Origin: Beverwykella pulmonaria
Lineage: Eukaryota > Ascomycota > Dothideomycetes > Pleosporales > Melanommataceae
Assembly (NCBI GenBank): GCA_001599595.1
Contig: BCHH01000004.1
Location: 1,257,997-1,321,996, forward strand
Direction: 5' to 3'
Length of the DNA stretch: 64,000 nucleotides
The notes under the pieces are model-generated. The model made no database searches and was not told where the DNA came from. It saw only the letters and a program-made list of their open reading frames with translations. Of the stretch, positions 46,080 to 56,543 are shown one piece after another (the first letter of the stretch is position 1; every line of letters starts with the position of its first letter). A program made the position numbers and the translations under genes.

Positions 46080-46665
46080 ATGTGGGCCAACACCAGCGGA
46101 TCAAACCCGGCATCGCCGACCATAGTGCACCACCCCGTCTCAGCGATCAAAATGAGACACCAGGGCAAGCGGGTCGCGCAGATTGTGAAGTTGAAGCCGG
46201 AGTGTGTCGAGGAGTACAAGAAGTGTCATAAGAATGTTTGGCCGGAGGTGTTGAAGCAGATTCGGGAGTGTTCGATTGAAGATTGTATGTTCTATCTTTT
46301 CTACCGTATTCCTCAAATTTTCTATCTAGAAAGAAGTGATTCCGTCCCCTTCCAATAACAGCTTTACACTACATGTTCCCTCTCAACCTCCCTGAACTTC
46401 CCAACACTTACCCTGAACCCATCCAGACGCCATATTCCACGACCCTGGGACCGGTATTCTCTTTGCCTCTTTCAAGTATGTTGGGTACAATTACGCCGGG
46501 GACATGGAAAAGATGCGACAGAATCCCAAAGTACAGGAGTGGTGGAAAATGACCGACAGCTTCCAGGAGAGCATGGTAGAAGGTGCTAAGAGCAGCTATG
46601 GAGAAGACGGAACAGGGGAGCCAAGTTGGTGGAAGGGAGTTGAGGAGGTCTTCTATGTTGCGTAA
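46080..46665 (+). CDS. L-rhamnose mutarotase
   Basis: Exons 46080-46284 and 46427-46665, with a 142-bp intron (GTATGT...CCAG), give 147 residues. An internal ATG at 46152 would give 123, closer to the core family length of about 104; the extra N-terminal 24 residues show no signal peptide. The core reads KRVAQIVKLKPECVEEYKKC, then HKNVWPEVLKQI, and across the splice CSIEDY|AIFHDP, then GILFASFKYVGYNYAGDM and WWKMTDSFQESM. This matches the RhaM/DUF718 fold, with its conserved Tyr, His and Trp-Trp. The enzyme interconverts alpha- and beta-L-rhamnose and so supports use of rhamnose from pectin. It is expected in the cytosol. No other rhamnose gene is adjacent. Confidence 0.93.
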
Positions 46666-47126
46666 GACAGATGTTGTGTAGAAAAAGAGAGAGGATTACA
46701 TGTGTCACGTGCCATCGGGAATCCAGGATCATAATGAGGACCGACACTGACGATATTGCACATATCGGGATCACGTTTCGCCAGAACATTATGGAAACAC
46801 CGCCGCACAGATCATCTCAGCAGCTTCACAACATCATCGGTAGACCTCATTCTCACTCGCAAAACCCAATTTATTAAAAATTCCAGCGAACAAGCCCAAA
46901 GCCACCAGAGCAAGATATCTGCTACTTTCCATGCATCGACACGTGCAACCCGTCGTAATATCATCGTTTAAAATACACAACAATCAGCTTGCGCGTCTTC
47001 CACATCTAGCTTTACGTCGAACGTAGTGAAGCAGTGCAACATCCTCAAGTGAGGATATCAAATGGCCGCTACCAATGTTTCCATGTTGCGCCTAACGTAA
47101 TTGATACTAGAAACTCAAAGTGGACC
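46666..47126. other. Intergenic, no gene seen
   Basis: 3' flank of the mutarotase, with AT-rich patches toward the relic island. Nothing coding is supported. Confidence 0.55.
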
Positions 47127-47290
47127 AAGAACTCTCAGTCAAGCAGGAACTCTTATTCAAACAGGAACCCTCAATCGTTTAAGAACTCTTAATGGACCGA
47201 GGAATCTTTAGTTGACCAAGAATCTTCACGACCTAGAACCTTCCGTCAATCAAGATATCGCTGTCAAAGAGGAAGATTTAATCAACGAAA
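47127..47290 (+). repeat. Degenerate 18-bp tandem repeat, about nine units
   Basis: Units follow the pattern AAGAACTCTCAGTCAAGC, drifting toward GAGGAATCTTTAGTTGAC and AGAACCTTCCGTCAATCA. In one frame this reads as six-residue units (KNSQSS, RNSYSN, RNPQSF) with one TAA, then QESSRP, RTFRQS, RYRCQR, GRFNQR. It may be the remains of an Arg/Asn/Ser-rich protein. Divergence rises to the right. Confidence 0.55.
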
Positions 47291-47689
47291 AGCCACCAGT
47301 TGACCGACATCCATCCGTCGACTCTTATTTACTACTCATCAGTATCAAAAGCGATAATAAATGTGTTATTGAGCGTTCGCTGCTACAGGTGGTATTCAGG
47401 CAGAGACGCATCCTAGATTAGAGGGTGGGAGGCTGTTGCGGTGTTTCAAGAGGGTGGTAAAAACTCTGCAGTACGGGAGGGTAAGCCCTATAGTACGAGC
47501 GACTTACTACTAGAACTACGGTCTAATAATTAATTGCACGTATCTAACGGTATAACTACAGAAAATACCTCTTCCTACCTACTCTGTGATCGATCTTACC
47601 GCTCTATAGCGAAGTTCCACAAATGGCCGCTTGAGAATGCAGCTTTTAAGCGGGCAACGATGAAAAGTCTTACAACCTCTCAGCTACAG

Positions 47690-47976
47690 TTCACTCAGAA
47701 CTCCTACTCGAATCACGGACGTGAAAATCGTACAAGGAGCAGGGTACAGCACCGAGAGTCCCGTTCACGCCAGATGAAGACACCTGGTCAAAGTGCCAAA
47801 TAGAGAACCACATACAGTACAAGAATGCTTTTATAAGCAAGAGCGGAGTGTTGTATCTCTGCATGTGCCATACCATGACGTCCTTTTTTATAAGCCACAT
47901 TAAAGCCGCCGTCAATTTCGTGAACTCCCTGATGAATACCCCGTAGAAATTGGCGAGGCCGAGGAACACCCATCAT
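47690..47976 (-). mobile_element. Ty3/gypsy reverse-transcriptase relic
   Basis: The minus strand encodes FLGLANFYGVFIREFTKLTA, then ALMWLIKKD and a Trp. This is the conserved end of a Ty3/gypsy reverse transcriptase (the usual form is FLGLANYYRRFI followed by a Lys-Lys-x-x-x-W turn). Sequence 3' to it soon loses sense. Only about 0.15 kb is recognisable, with no LTRs found. Confidence 0.7.
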
Positions 47977-48061
47977 CCCGTCATCACACCATTATTTCGG
48001 TCCAAGCCTGTTACCACAAGTCGAATCAGCTCAGACAACTGATGCGATGGATCGAGATCCG

Positions 48062-50534
48062 CTAGTTGATAACGCTGGGACTCCCTTCCCATTTCGCAAG
48101 CTGAAATTTCCCGACCCACTCGCCATCCATATCCATCTCACGCACGATTATGTGACGCGATCCAACAATAACGGCCACAAAGGCACGGAATTTCTTACCG
48201 ACAATCTCTTTTCGCACCGTCTCGCCCGTAACATAAGACTGAAGCTGGAAGCGAACACTTTTAGAGGCCGGAGTTTCGCCTTCTCCATTAATCCAGTTGC
48301 GAATAGTGCCGTTTCGGAAGTTGTCGCCTTCGAACTCCAGCCCAAGAATCTGGTTGAGCTCCATAGCCTCGAGTTGTTTCACTTTATCAAAAAGTTTCGC
48401 TCCGTCAAGTCCTAAGGAGAAGATTTGAATATTCTTAAACTCGATAAGAGTGTAGTAGTTCTCATTCGTAATGCGCAGGTCGACAAACCCTTTTCTCTTT
48501 GTAGACTATTATTCTGGTCAGTCTGATATTAGCTAGCTAGTATAGTATATTAATAGTATCTTACCTTCTTAACTTCGTATTCAACCGCTGACTGAATGGC
48601 AGGGTTCTCTATAGCCGTGATTAAGATGCTGTCTCGGTGGTGCTCCTCTGTTTTTTTGAATGCCTTATCGTAAACATCACAATCTTGCATCAAGCGGCAG
48701 TACCCAGAAAGTACGTCTATCGGGTCCCCGCTCTTAGCAAGGTTATATAGAGCATTTCGCATGGGTTGATATAACCCAAGTCGCTTTATGAGCGCAAATC
48801 CAAACCTTTGCGCAGTGACAAGATTAGGTATCCTTAAGTACTTAGACGGTTCCTCCGAGTCAAAAGTCAGGCCACCCACGTAGACCATGAAGGATTGCCA
48901 TGCAGATTTGTCGCCCTCCCCTCCAGCCTGGGTACCCTAAGTAGGCAAGATGTGAGATTCACACTTATATTCATATTAGGAACGATCATAACTTACTAGT
49001 TCGGCTAGATTAAAGCTACGGCGCATATTCTGATATTCAATCTTTCGGTAAGAGCCATGTTCGTCCTTTTCAAGTGCAGATTCTATTTGATTCACGGCGG
49101 CAGGTGCCCTAGCACAAATACGTAAGACGTCCTCAGACACCTCAGAGCTTGGGGGGTTCGTGACTTGGGGTATGTCTCCATTCTTGACTGACTATGTGCC
49201 CAACAGTTAGTTAGAAGCTACTTCTTAGATGTATGAAAGAGTAACCTATATGTTAGAAAGGCGTCTACTTACTTCAAGATATGAAAGAGCAGTCTGTGTG
49301 TTAAAAACCCTGTCCACACTCTGTCCTTCGCAGAAGTGATAACCATTAGCATGGTGATCCAATTCTCTAAGATGTTTTTGCACCTCCTCCTCATTCTTGA
49401 ACACTTCTCTTAGTGCATCCAGCACGTCGGATCGAGTCAATCCGCAGAGGGTTGAAAACCTTGGGTCAAAAGAGATGTTTTGTTGGTTGTTGGCACCGCT
49501 AAAAAGATCGCTTAGAAGGAGAGGTGTGATGCCGGTAGTATACGCCTTTCGGATGCCATGCGTCAATGCCGTGCCAGCTTTGATAATGGACCAAAACGCC
49601 TTTAGGATTCGTACGGGTCCGGCATCGGTCCACTGCCTTGGGTCATGTGGGTCCATGCACTCGTTGGCATAAGCATCGTATTCATCTGCCAGCATATAGA
49701 TCTTTGGGAGTTAAAACGGGTTATAGCATATAGTAGTCTAAACAAACATACCCCTCGTACATCCCATAGGGGATTATCCTTCTCGCCCCTTTCGCGAATA
49801 TTTTGCAGCGCAAAATGAACAGCGTAAACAAGTCTTCTGAGATTTGTGCTCGAGTACTTCGGGTTAAAGTTGGCGGTTGCCAATTCGAAAGATGGACCTA
49901 AGTATTTAGTGTACGCCCGCTTAAATGCCCAGAGCCCACGGTCTATTTCCATCATAAGCTCATCCGCAGACTGGTTAATGTCGTGAGAACGATAGGCGCA
50001 GGAGAAGTCGAAATCTAAAACGAGATATTGTCCAGGTTGAACTATGCCCTCTTGGACAGCTTCATCCACGTTGAGACCCTAGTTTTCATTATCAGTGATT
50101 ATGTGCAGGCGAACCTAGTACTAAGAGCCCCGACATACCTTGAAAAGCTTATCGTATTTGCTGCGGAACTCGAATCCATGGAAGTGTCGCAGCGTTGAGA
50201 CAGTGAGCGACTTTCCGAATCGCCTGGGGCGGCAAAGGAGCTGAACATTACTTGAATTTTCGAGTACGGGGATGTATTGCGTCTTGTCGAAGTATGCCCA
50301 TCCTGGTGTGCGAATTTGACCAAAGTCCGAGGTGCCCGTAACAAACGTTTCCAGCTTACCGGATACTACGAGCCTCGAGTTTGATCGCGTTATAGAACTT
50401 GGGCGGTATGGCACGAGAGGAATCCGCGTTCTGAGAGTATGGCGCCAGCGGAGGGAAGCGGGAGAAAGCGGAAGACTCGTTGGAACAGTGCAACGCCTAT
50501 ATAGGCGTATAAAGAGGTTACCGATTGTCAGCAT
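48062..50534 (-). CDS. AAA-ATPase-like / PD-(D/E)XK nuclease superfamily protein (PF09820 + DUF1703 type)
   Basis: Six exons: 50534-50139, 50078-49752, 49701-49273, 49191-48997, 48936-48565 and 48496-48062. All five introns (50-81 bp, GTATGT/GTAAGT/GTAAGA donors) are phase 0. The product has 717 residues with no stop or shift. The AAA-ATPase-like segment has YFDKTQYIPVLE and the Walker A variant RPRRFGKS at 102-109, then LVLDFDFS as a Walker B-like strand. A helical middle follows (ADEYDAYANEC, the typical DEYD of this family). The C-terminal nuclease-like module has Asp579 and Glu592-x-Lys594 (GFVDLRIT, LIEFKN), the PD-(D/E)XK core. Related pairs are widespread in bacteria and greatly expanded in some fungi; their role is unknown. 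It is flanked by transposon relics. The first ~60 residues are Arg/Ser/Leu-rich and could be a targeting sequence. Confidence 0.88.
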
Positions 50535-51059
50535 GTTAAACGAGTGAGGCAGCCTGGTAAAGCACCAGCTGTGAAGGTATGTAGCAGGAGATGAAGAAAG
50601 TGACACTGAGGGAAACCCGGGAAGGAGGTGCTTGAGAGAGGTACTTGGCGACGATGGCTATTACCTCCCGTTCGATACGTCCGTCAACGCCGTCAACGTG
50701 ATGCGGTCGTTCGCTAGATGGCTCAACGGCAAGGACCTACTGAGGGACATCAAAATGAAGGGATCCGTGGCGTCGTCGACTGGACTACGTCTGGCCGCCG
50801 ATCGAAGGAGGAGTTTGAAGGAACGTGCCTTTTGCGGGGCAAAAGGTAATTATGTGGCGACGAGATGTGGGAAGGTGCCAGGAAGAATTTTAATTGTAAA
50901 CGCGGATGGTAAAAACCGTGCCTATGGTTCAACGAAAATGGGCCTAAACCATGCATTTTAATGCTAGGTTCGAAGGAAATAGCGCGTGAAACACCTCACT
51001 TCATAGCTTTCTCGTGTGTTAGTTAAGCTTCTGGCTAGGACGGCTGGAAGTGAATCCTT
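50535..51059. other. Region upstream of the AAA/nuclease gene, no gene supported
   Basis: Holds that gene's promoter. The plus-strand frame 50632-50961 has no recognised features and is probably not a gene. Confidence 0.45.
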
Positions 51060-51265
51060 TGGGTGTGACTCCTTGGGTGTGACATACACCTCGTCTCCTA
51101 TTGTGAAATTAGGCACTTGGCGTTTCTTGTTAGCTTAGTGCGCCTGTTGCTTCTATGCGTAAGCAATGCCTTGCTGGGCTATCTCTGTGGCTAGCTTTAC
51201 AGCGTTGTGGCGGGCTTTGGCGTATCTTTAAGCTTCCTTGCGCGACATCTGCTCCTAGACGGTGG
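51060..51265 (-). mobile_element. Ty3/gypsy Pol C-terminal relic with RIP-like stops
   Basis: The minus strand reads EQMSRKEA*RYAKARHNAV, KLATEIAQQGIAYA*KQQAH, then *ANKKRQVPNFTIGDEVYV. This is the helix plus GDxV motif found after the integrase core of Ty3/gypsy elements. The four in-frame stops are TAG or TAA and sit where Gln or Trp codons are usual, as C-to-T (or G-to-A) changes would produce. Confidence 0.65.
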
Positions 51266-51757
51266 GTGTCACGGAAGCGATAGAGGGGAATAAATAGTAA
51301 GGATAATGGATTACTATTGACCAGGTGTTAGCAGCATGGACTTATCTATTAAATACGCCCCAGCATCCATCCAAAATCTTCTTCCTACGAGACCGGAAAT
51401 GCGCATTACAGATTCGAGCACAGGAACGCTGTGTACAACCTAAAACTACCTGCCTGGCAAAACGAGGCTTGAGAAGATTTTCGCTGGTCTGTAGCCTCGG
51501 TTACCGGTACTCGCGTCGTGCGCATGTCTTCCATTGCTTGCCATGATAGCATGTCTCAATTCGCGGCTGTCTGCCATGAGCGATTGACCGTCGTCGTTAA
51601 GAGCCTTGTGCTCGGTGCTAAACAGATGAGAGCCTAGTAATACCAAGCATCCCCGCACGCCCGCGTTGTACTTGAAGTGCCCAAATCCCAGGCGTTCGCC
51701 GACCGCTCGATGCGAGCTTCTTTTCTAGCTCGCGTCGCCCCAGCATTGAATGTCACA
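51266..51757. other. Intergenic, promoter side of the second Zn2Cys6 gene
   Basis: No gene supported. The last 100-200 bp should carry the promoter of the gene at 51758. Confidence 0.5.
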
Positions 51758-53811
51758 ATGCCGTCCAAGTCGCGGGGCCTCCGCACATCGACAGGCTGGT
51801 AGGTTGAATAATCTACACGTGTTTTGGCCTAGACTAATTTCTCCGCAGCACAACCTGCCGCAAACGCCGCGTCAAATGCGATGAATTGCGACCAAAATGC
51901 CAGAACTGCATCCGCGTGGATCGAAGCTGCATGTATGCTACCACCCTCACAGCCGCGCGCCGCACACTGCGAGCGCCGAGTTCTGTTGTCGATTCTCGGA
52001 CTAGTGTAGAGGCCGCCTCGGCTTCGGCCTTACCTGCGGATATGACTATGAGCGATGTGAGTCAAGCCAACGTCCTGCAATCGTGGAACCTGTTTCCCTT
52101 GGCTCAGGACCCGGGATCACTACCATCTTCTGGGGTAGTACGACCCGCACTTACGGATAATGCCAATAGCCTTCTCCTGGACGATGGTACCATCTCCTTC
52201 GGGGATATATTGCCGCCCACCATCGACACACTCGGCCCACTGGAATGGTACGACCTTTTAGCCCAGGATGCAATCACTAACATTGAGGAGCACAATGCAT
52301 CGTCAAGCTCCGAGAATCGATGGAACTTCGACATCATCACTCTGTCGAGACGGCAGACCCCGCGGCAGAGTCGAAGATCCACCCCTTCTCTAGAGGCTCT
52401 GGTCCCAACGTCGCACACTTCACAGAGCGGTATTGGAAACAGAAGTGGCAATGTCATTCCAAGCACTCACGACCAGAGCCTCGCGTCGCCTTTGGCCGAG
52501 CCTTGGAATACGAGCGCAAGGATTGAGCTTGGTGCGGATGAAGTCATATATTTCGAACACTATGTGGCAGTCGTTGGCCCTATTCTAGACCTATTTGACC
52601 CAGCAAAGCATTTCTCCAGCGTAGTTCCGCATCTTGCGCTGCGCAATGTGGGGTTGCTCAAGTCACTGCTCGCTGTTGGCGCTTGCCATATGGCGCTGCA
52701 TGGCCCGCCAGAGGAGGGAAGGCCCAACTGCGACTCGCACCATCAGAATATCCCACCCACGACTCCTTCCTCTGCATCGGCCCACAGCCGCAGTCAAGAT
52801 GTCTCCAAAGCCACCTCGGACCGGATCGCGGAGCACTACTACTACGAAACACTACATTACCTATCACAGAACCTCCTCTATCCATCTTACACCTGTTCGC
52901 ACGAGATTCTCGCCACGGCGATCATGATCAGCACGTACGAGATGTTTGGCGCATACAGAAGTTCCGAGACGGACAGCGGAAATGGAAACTGGGGCCGCCA
53001 CTTGAAAGGGGCATTTTGGATCCAGCGCAACCAGGACAACGACGGTGAGTCTACAGATGGCCTACGGCAGGCGGTATGGTGGGCGTGGCTCCGGCAGGAC
53101 ATCTGGGCTGCGTTTCGCGAAGGGCGGCCCGCGATGACGATTTGGGTGCCGAAGAAGCCGCTTGAGATGTTGACCACAGATGAACTGGCGACGAGGATCA
53201 TCTACATTGTGGCAAAGTGTGTTCAATTTGCTGCGGGCGCAAGAGAGCCGGATATCAAGGGATATATCGAGAAGGGCGAAGTGCTGATGCGAATGCTGGA
53301 CAACTGGAAGCAAGCCCTCCCTTCGTCGTTCGAGCCGATTCCGGTTGCAACAGATTCAACAATCTACGACACCAAGCCGATATGGATCCACCCTCCCTCT
53401 CACGCAGCAGCAATTCAAACATATCACTTTGCGCGCATCGTTGTCCTCCTCAACCAGCCATCCACGGGCGGACTCAGCAAGTACCAGACGCGCGGTAAGA
53501 TGTTACGGGAAAGTATGGCAACCATTTGCGGTATTGCAATTATGCAGCAGTCGCAGAACCTTCCGAGCGCGTTTGTAAGCTTTCAGGCCGTTTATGCTGG
53601 TAAGTTGTCTCTTCACATGGACGTCGAATGGGATCAGAGGAAATGGCTGAAAAAATGGCTGACAGTCCTTGCAGCAGCCCTCTGCGCAGAGACCAACGAT
53701 AAGCAGGTCGAAGTAATGGAGATTTTGAGGGAGAGTCTGGGCGTGAGCAGGCTCCCCGCAAAGTCGATGTTGGATGACCTGGTGAAGCTATGGAAAGATG
53801 GCGGGATTTAA
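51758..53811 (+). CDS. Zn(II)2Cys6 fungal-specific transcription factor
   Basis: Exon 1 (51758-51798) and exon 2 (from 51849) flank a 50-bp intron that falls inside the first Cys codon of the cluster. A probable third exon starts at 53666: 53600-53665 is 66 bp with GTAAGT and GACAG ends, is divisible by three, and removal restores AVYA|VLAAALCAET. Spliced product is 645 residues, or 667 if retained. The zinc cluster is C14-x2-C17-x6-C24-x6-C31-x2-C34-x6-C41 (CTTCRKRRVKC, CQNCIRVDRSC). The fungal regulator domain shows FEHYVAVVGPILDLFDPAKH, LKSLLAVGACHMAL, then VWWAWLRQDIWAAFREGRPA. It is nuclear. The dihydroxyacetone synthase starts 367 bp downstream on the same strand, so a link is possible but unproven. 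Confidence 0.92.
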
Positions 53812-54178
53812 GCGGCGAGTCGATACACGATGGAGAATGATCTCTCCTGTCCTTCTCTTCAAGTGTCTGTGCAAGTCAGATACGTTAACGGTCTATCCGT
53901 AGGAAGGACTTGTGGACCGCCCGCTCGACGCGATCAACTAATCTAGCTTTGTTGCAAGTCACCTCGAGACGAGCTCGTATCGAGCCCCCAGGTTTCCCCA
54001 CCACTCCGCGCTCCGGCATCACGACTACCAACGCAGCTATAGGCATATTGTAACATGTTAAATATGCTGTCTTTCTCTTTCCTGCCGACGCGTACTTGTA
54101 TTTTCTTTCCATCTTTTATCTACATCCTATATTTCCCCACAGTTCTATTCCGTTCCTCCCCCTTTCTCCATTACCGTC
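53812..54178. promoter_or_regulatory. Intergenic region with the dihydroxyacetone synthase promoter
   Basis: 367 bp between two co-directional genes. A C/T-rich stretch runs at 54070-54178 just before the ATG, a common feature of strong fungal promoters. Confidence 0.5.
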
Positions 54179-56543
54179 ATGTCCTCCTCTCTCGAATATC
54201 ACGACAAGGTCACCGACGGGCTTCCCATTCAGCCCCTCGCGACAAAGCTGCATGGCGCTTCCGGCGTTGCAGCGTTTGAACTTGACGATGCAGATAAACA
54301 CGACCTTGTATTGCGATACTTCCGAGTTTTCATTGCGGATCTTTGTGAACAGTTTAAGGGCGGACATCCGGGGTGAGTTAGATATGGGATTGATCACTTG
54401 AAGCCCGCATTACTGAAATATTTAAGCTCCGCTATGGGAATGGCCGCTATTGGAGTTGCCTTGTACAAATATGTCATGAGATTTAGTCCGAAGAACGGCA
54501 ATTACTTCAACCGCGATCGTTTTGTGTTGTCAAATGGTATACTCAATCGTATCTCATTCCACTCATACAGAGCTGACTTTGCCCTAGGCCACGCCTGTCT
54601 CTGGCAGTACCTCCTCATGCATCTCGTTGGCGTGGAAGAGATGACTGTGGGGCAACTCAAATCATATCACTCATCGCGCTACGACTCCATTTGCCCTGGG
54701 CACCCCGAAATCGAGAATGACGGCGTCGAGGTTACTACCGGCCCTCTTGGCCAAGGTGTCGCCAATGCAGTTGGTCTCGCCATGGCCACAAAACAACTCG
54801 GTGCAACGTATAACCGCGATGGCTTCGAGGTGGTGAATAACATGACTTGGTGTATGATTGGCGATGCGTGTCTTCAGGAAGGCGTGGGCCTCGAGGCGGT
54901 GTCCCTAGCTGGCCACTGGAAGTTGAACAATCTCTGCATCATCTACGATAACAATTCAGTGACCTGTGATGGAACAGCTGATGTTGCCAATACCGAGGAT
55001 ATCAACGCCAAGATGCGTGCGACTGGCTTCAATGTTATTGATATCTTGGATGGGCACTTAAACGTCATTTCGATTGTTCACGCCCTTCTTTCTGCAAGAG
55101 AATGCGACAAACCGACTTTCATCAACATCCGCACTGTCATCGGATTCGGGTCCATCAAAGCGGGGAATGCAGCAACACATGGTGCAGCACTAGGTGCGGA
55201 TGACATCCGAACTTTAAAAGAGAAGTTCGGTCTAAACCCTGAAGAGAACTATGCCCTCTCACCTGAAATCTATAGCTTCTTCGAAGACGTGGCTCCTCGC
55301 GGAAGACAGCTCGAGGCTGCATGGTTATCTACTATTGGCGACTACGAGAAGAAGCATCCCGAACTCGCTGCAGAATTCAGATTGAGGGTCGCAGGCAAGA
55401 TGCCCGACGACTGGACAAAATTCATACCGAAAAAAGAAGATCTACCCAAAGAACCGACTGCAACGAGGAAGTCGGCTGGACTGGTGGGGAATCCATTAGG
55501 AGAGAATCTGCGGAACTTCCTGATCGGAACTGCGGACTTGACGCCGAGTTGCTTTGTCGCTTACAGCAAGAAGGTCGACTTCCAGTCGGTAAGTAAATTT
55601 TAGTCTATCTCTTCACCTCCACTAACATTTCTAGCCTGACCTCCGCACCGCATGCGACCTCAACGGGGACTACACTGGCCGCTACATCCACTACGGCATC
55701 CGCGAGCACGCCATGTGCGCCATATCGAACGGACTTGCCGCTTTCAACAAAGGCACCTTCCTACCCATCACATCCTCATTCTTCATGTTCTACCTCTACG
55801 CCGCACCTGCAGTGCGCATGGGTGCGCTCCAGGGCCTACAGCAAATACATATTGCAACCCACGATAGCATCGGCACAGGAGAGGATGGGCCTACGCATCA
55901 GCCGATCGCCCTGGCAGCGTTCTACCGCGCTATGCCTAACCTGCTTTACATTCGCCCCTGCGATTCGGAAGAAGTGGCCGGTGCGTTCGAAACCTCAATC
56001 AAGGCTACAGAGACACCAACGATCATCTCCCTCTCCCGACAAGCCCTACCCCAGTACAATCACTCATCTCGCGAAGGTGTCGCAAAAGGGGCGTATGTGT
56101 TCGTCGATGAGCCCAAGTTCGACGTCACGCTTATTGGCGTGGGGTCTGAGATGGTGTTCGTAATGCAGACTCGCGACATTTTGAAAAAGAAGTACAATAT
56201 CACCGCTCGTGTGGTATCATTTCCCTGCCAGCGTCTCTTTGAGCAGCAACCCAAAGATTACAGACAATCGGTCCTCTTACCACGCGCAGGTGTACCAACG
56301 ATCGTCATCGAGGCTTACGCAGCAAACGGATGGGAGAGGTATGCCGATGCATCATTTTCGATGAGAAGATTTGGGAAGAGTTTGCCTAGTAAGGATGCGT
56401 ATGAGTTCTTTGGGTATGTGCCAGAGAGGATGGCGGGCAAGATTGAGAGGTTGGTGGAGGAGGTCAGGAGGGAGGGGATTGAGACGCTGAGAGGTGATTT
56501 TAGGGACTTGAATGGGGTCTTGGGAGTTGGATTTGAGCATTGA
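54179..56543 (+). CDS. Dihydroxyacetone synthase (formaldehyde transketolase)
   Basis: Exons 54179-54372, 54427-54536, 54588-55588 and 55635-56543, with introns of 54, 51 and 46 bp, give 737 residues. The thiamine-diphosphate fold is complete: KGGHPG|SAMGMAAIG, FNRDRFVLSNG|HACLWQYL, CPGHPEIENDGVEVTTGPLG, the cofactor motif GDACLQEG with YDNNSV, and the transketolase pyrimidine domain (YIHYGIREHAMCAISNGLAA, FMFYLYAAPAVRM, THDSIGTGEDGPTHQP). The wording CPGHPEIE, DACLQEG and TSSFFMFYLYAAPA matches methylotrophic-yeast dihydroxyacetone synthase rather than housekeeping transketolase. It transfers a two-carbon unit from xylulose 5-phosphate to formaldehyde, giving dihydroxyacetone and glyceraldehyde 3-phosphate. 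The yeast enzyme is peroxisomal with a C-terminal signal; here the end (GVGFEH) lacks an SKL-like tail, so cytosol is likely. Confidence 0.9.

Noticed and set aside
50632..50961. Plus-strand frame of 109 codons next to the AAA/nuclease gene
   Set aside because: No recognisable domain, no splice partner and no repeat match; probably chance.
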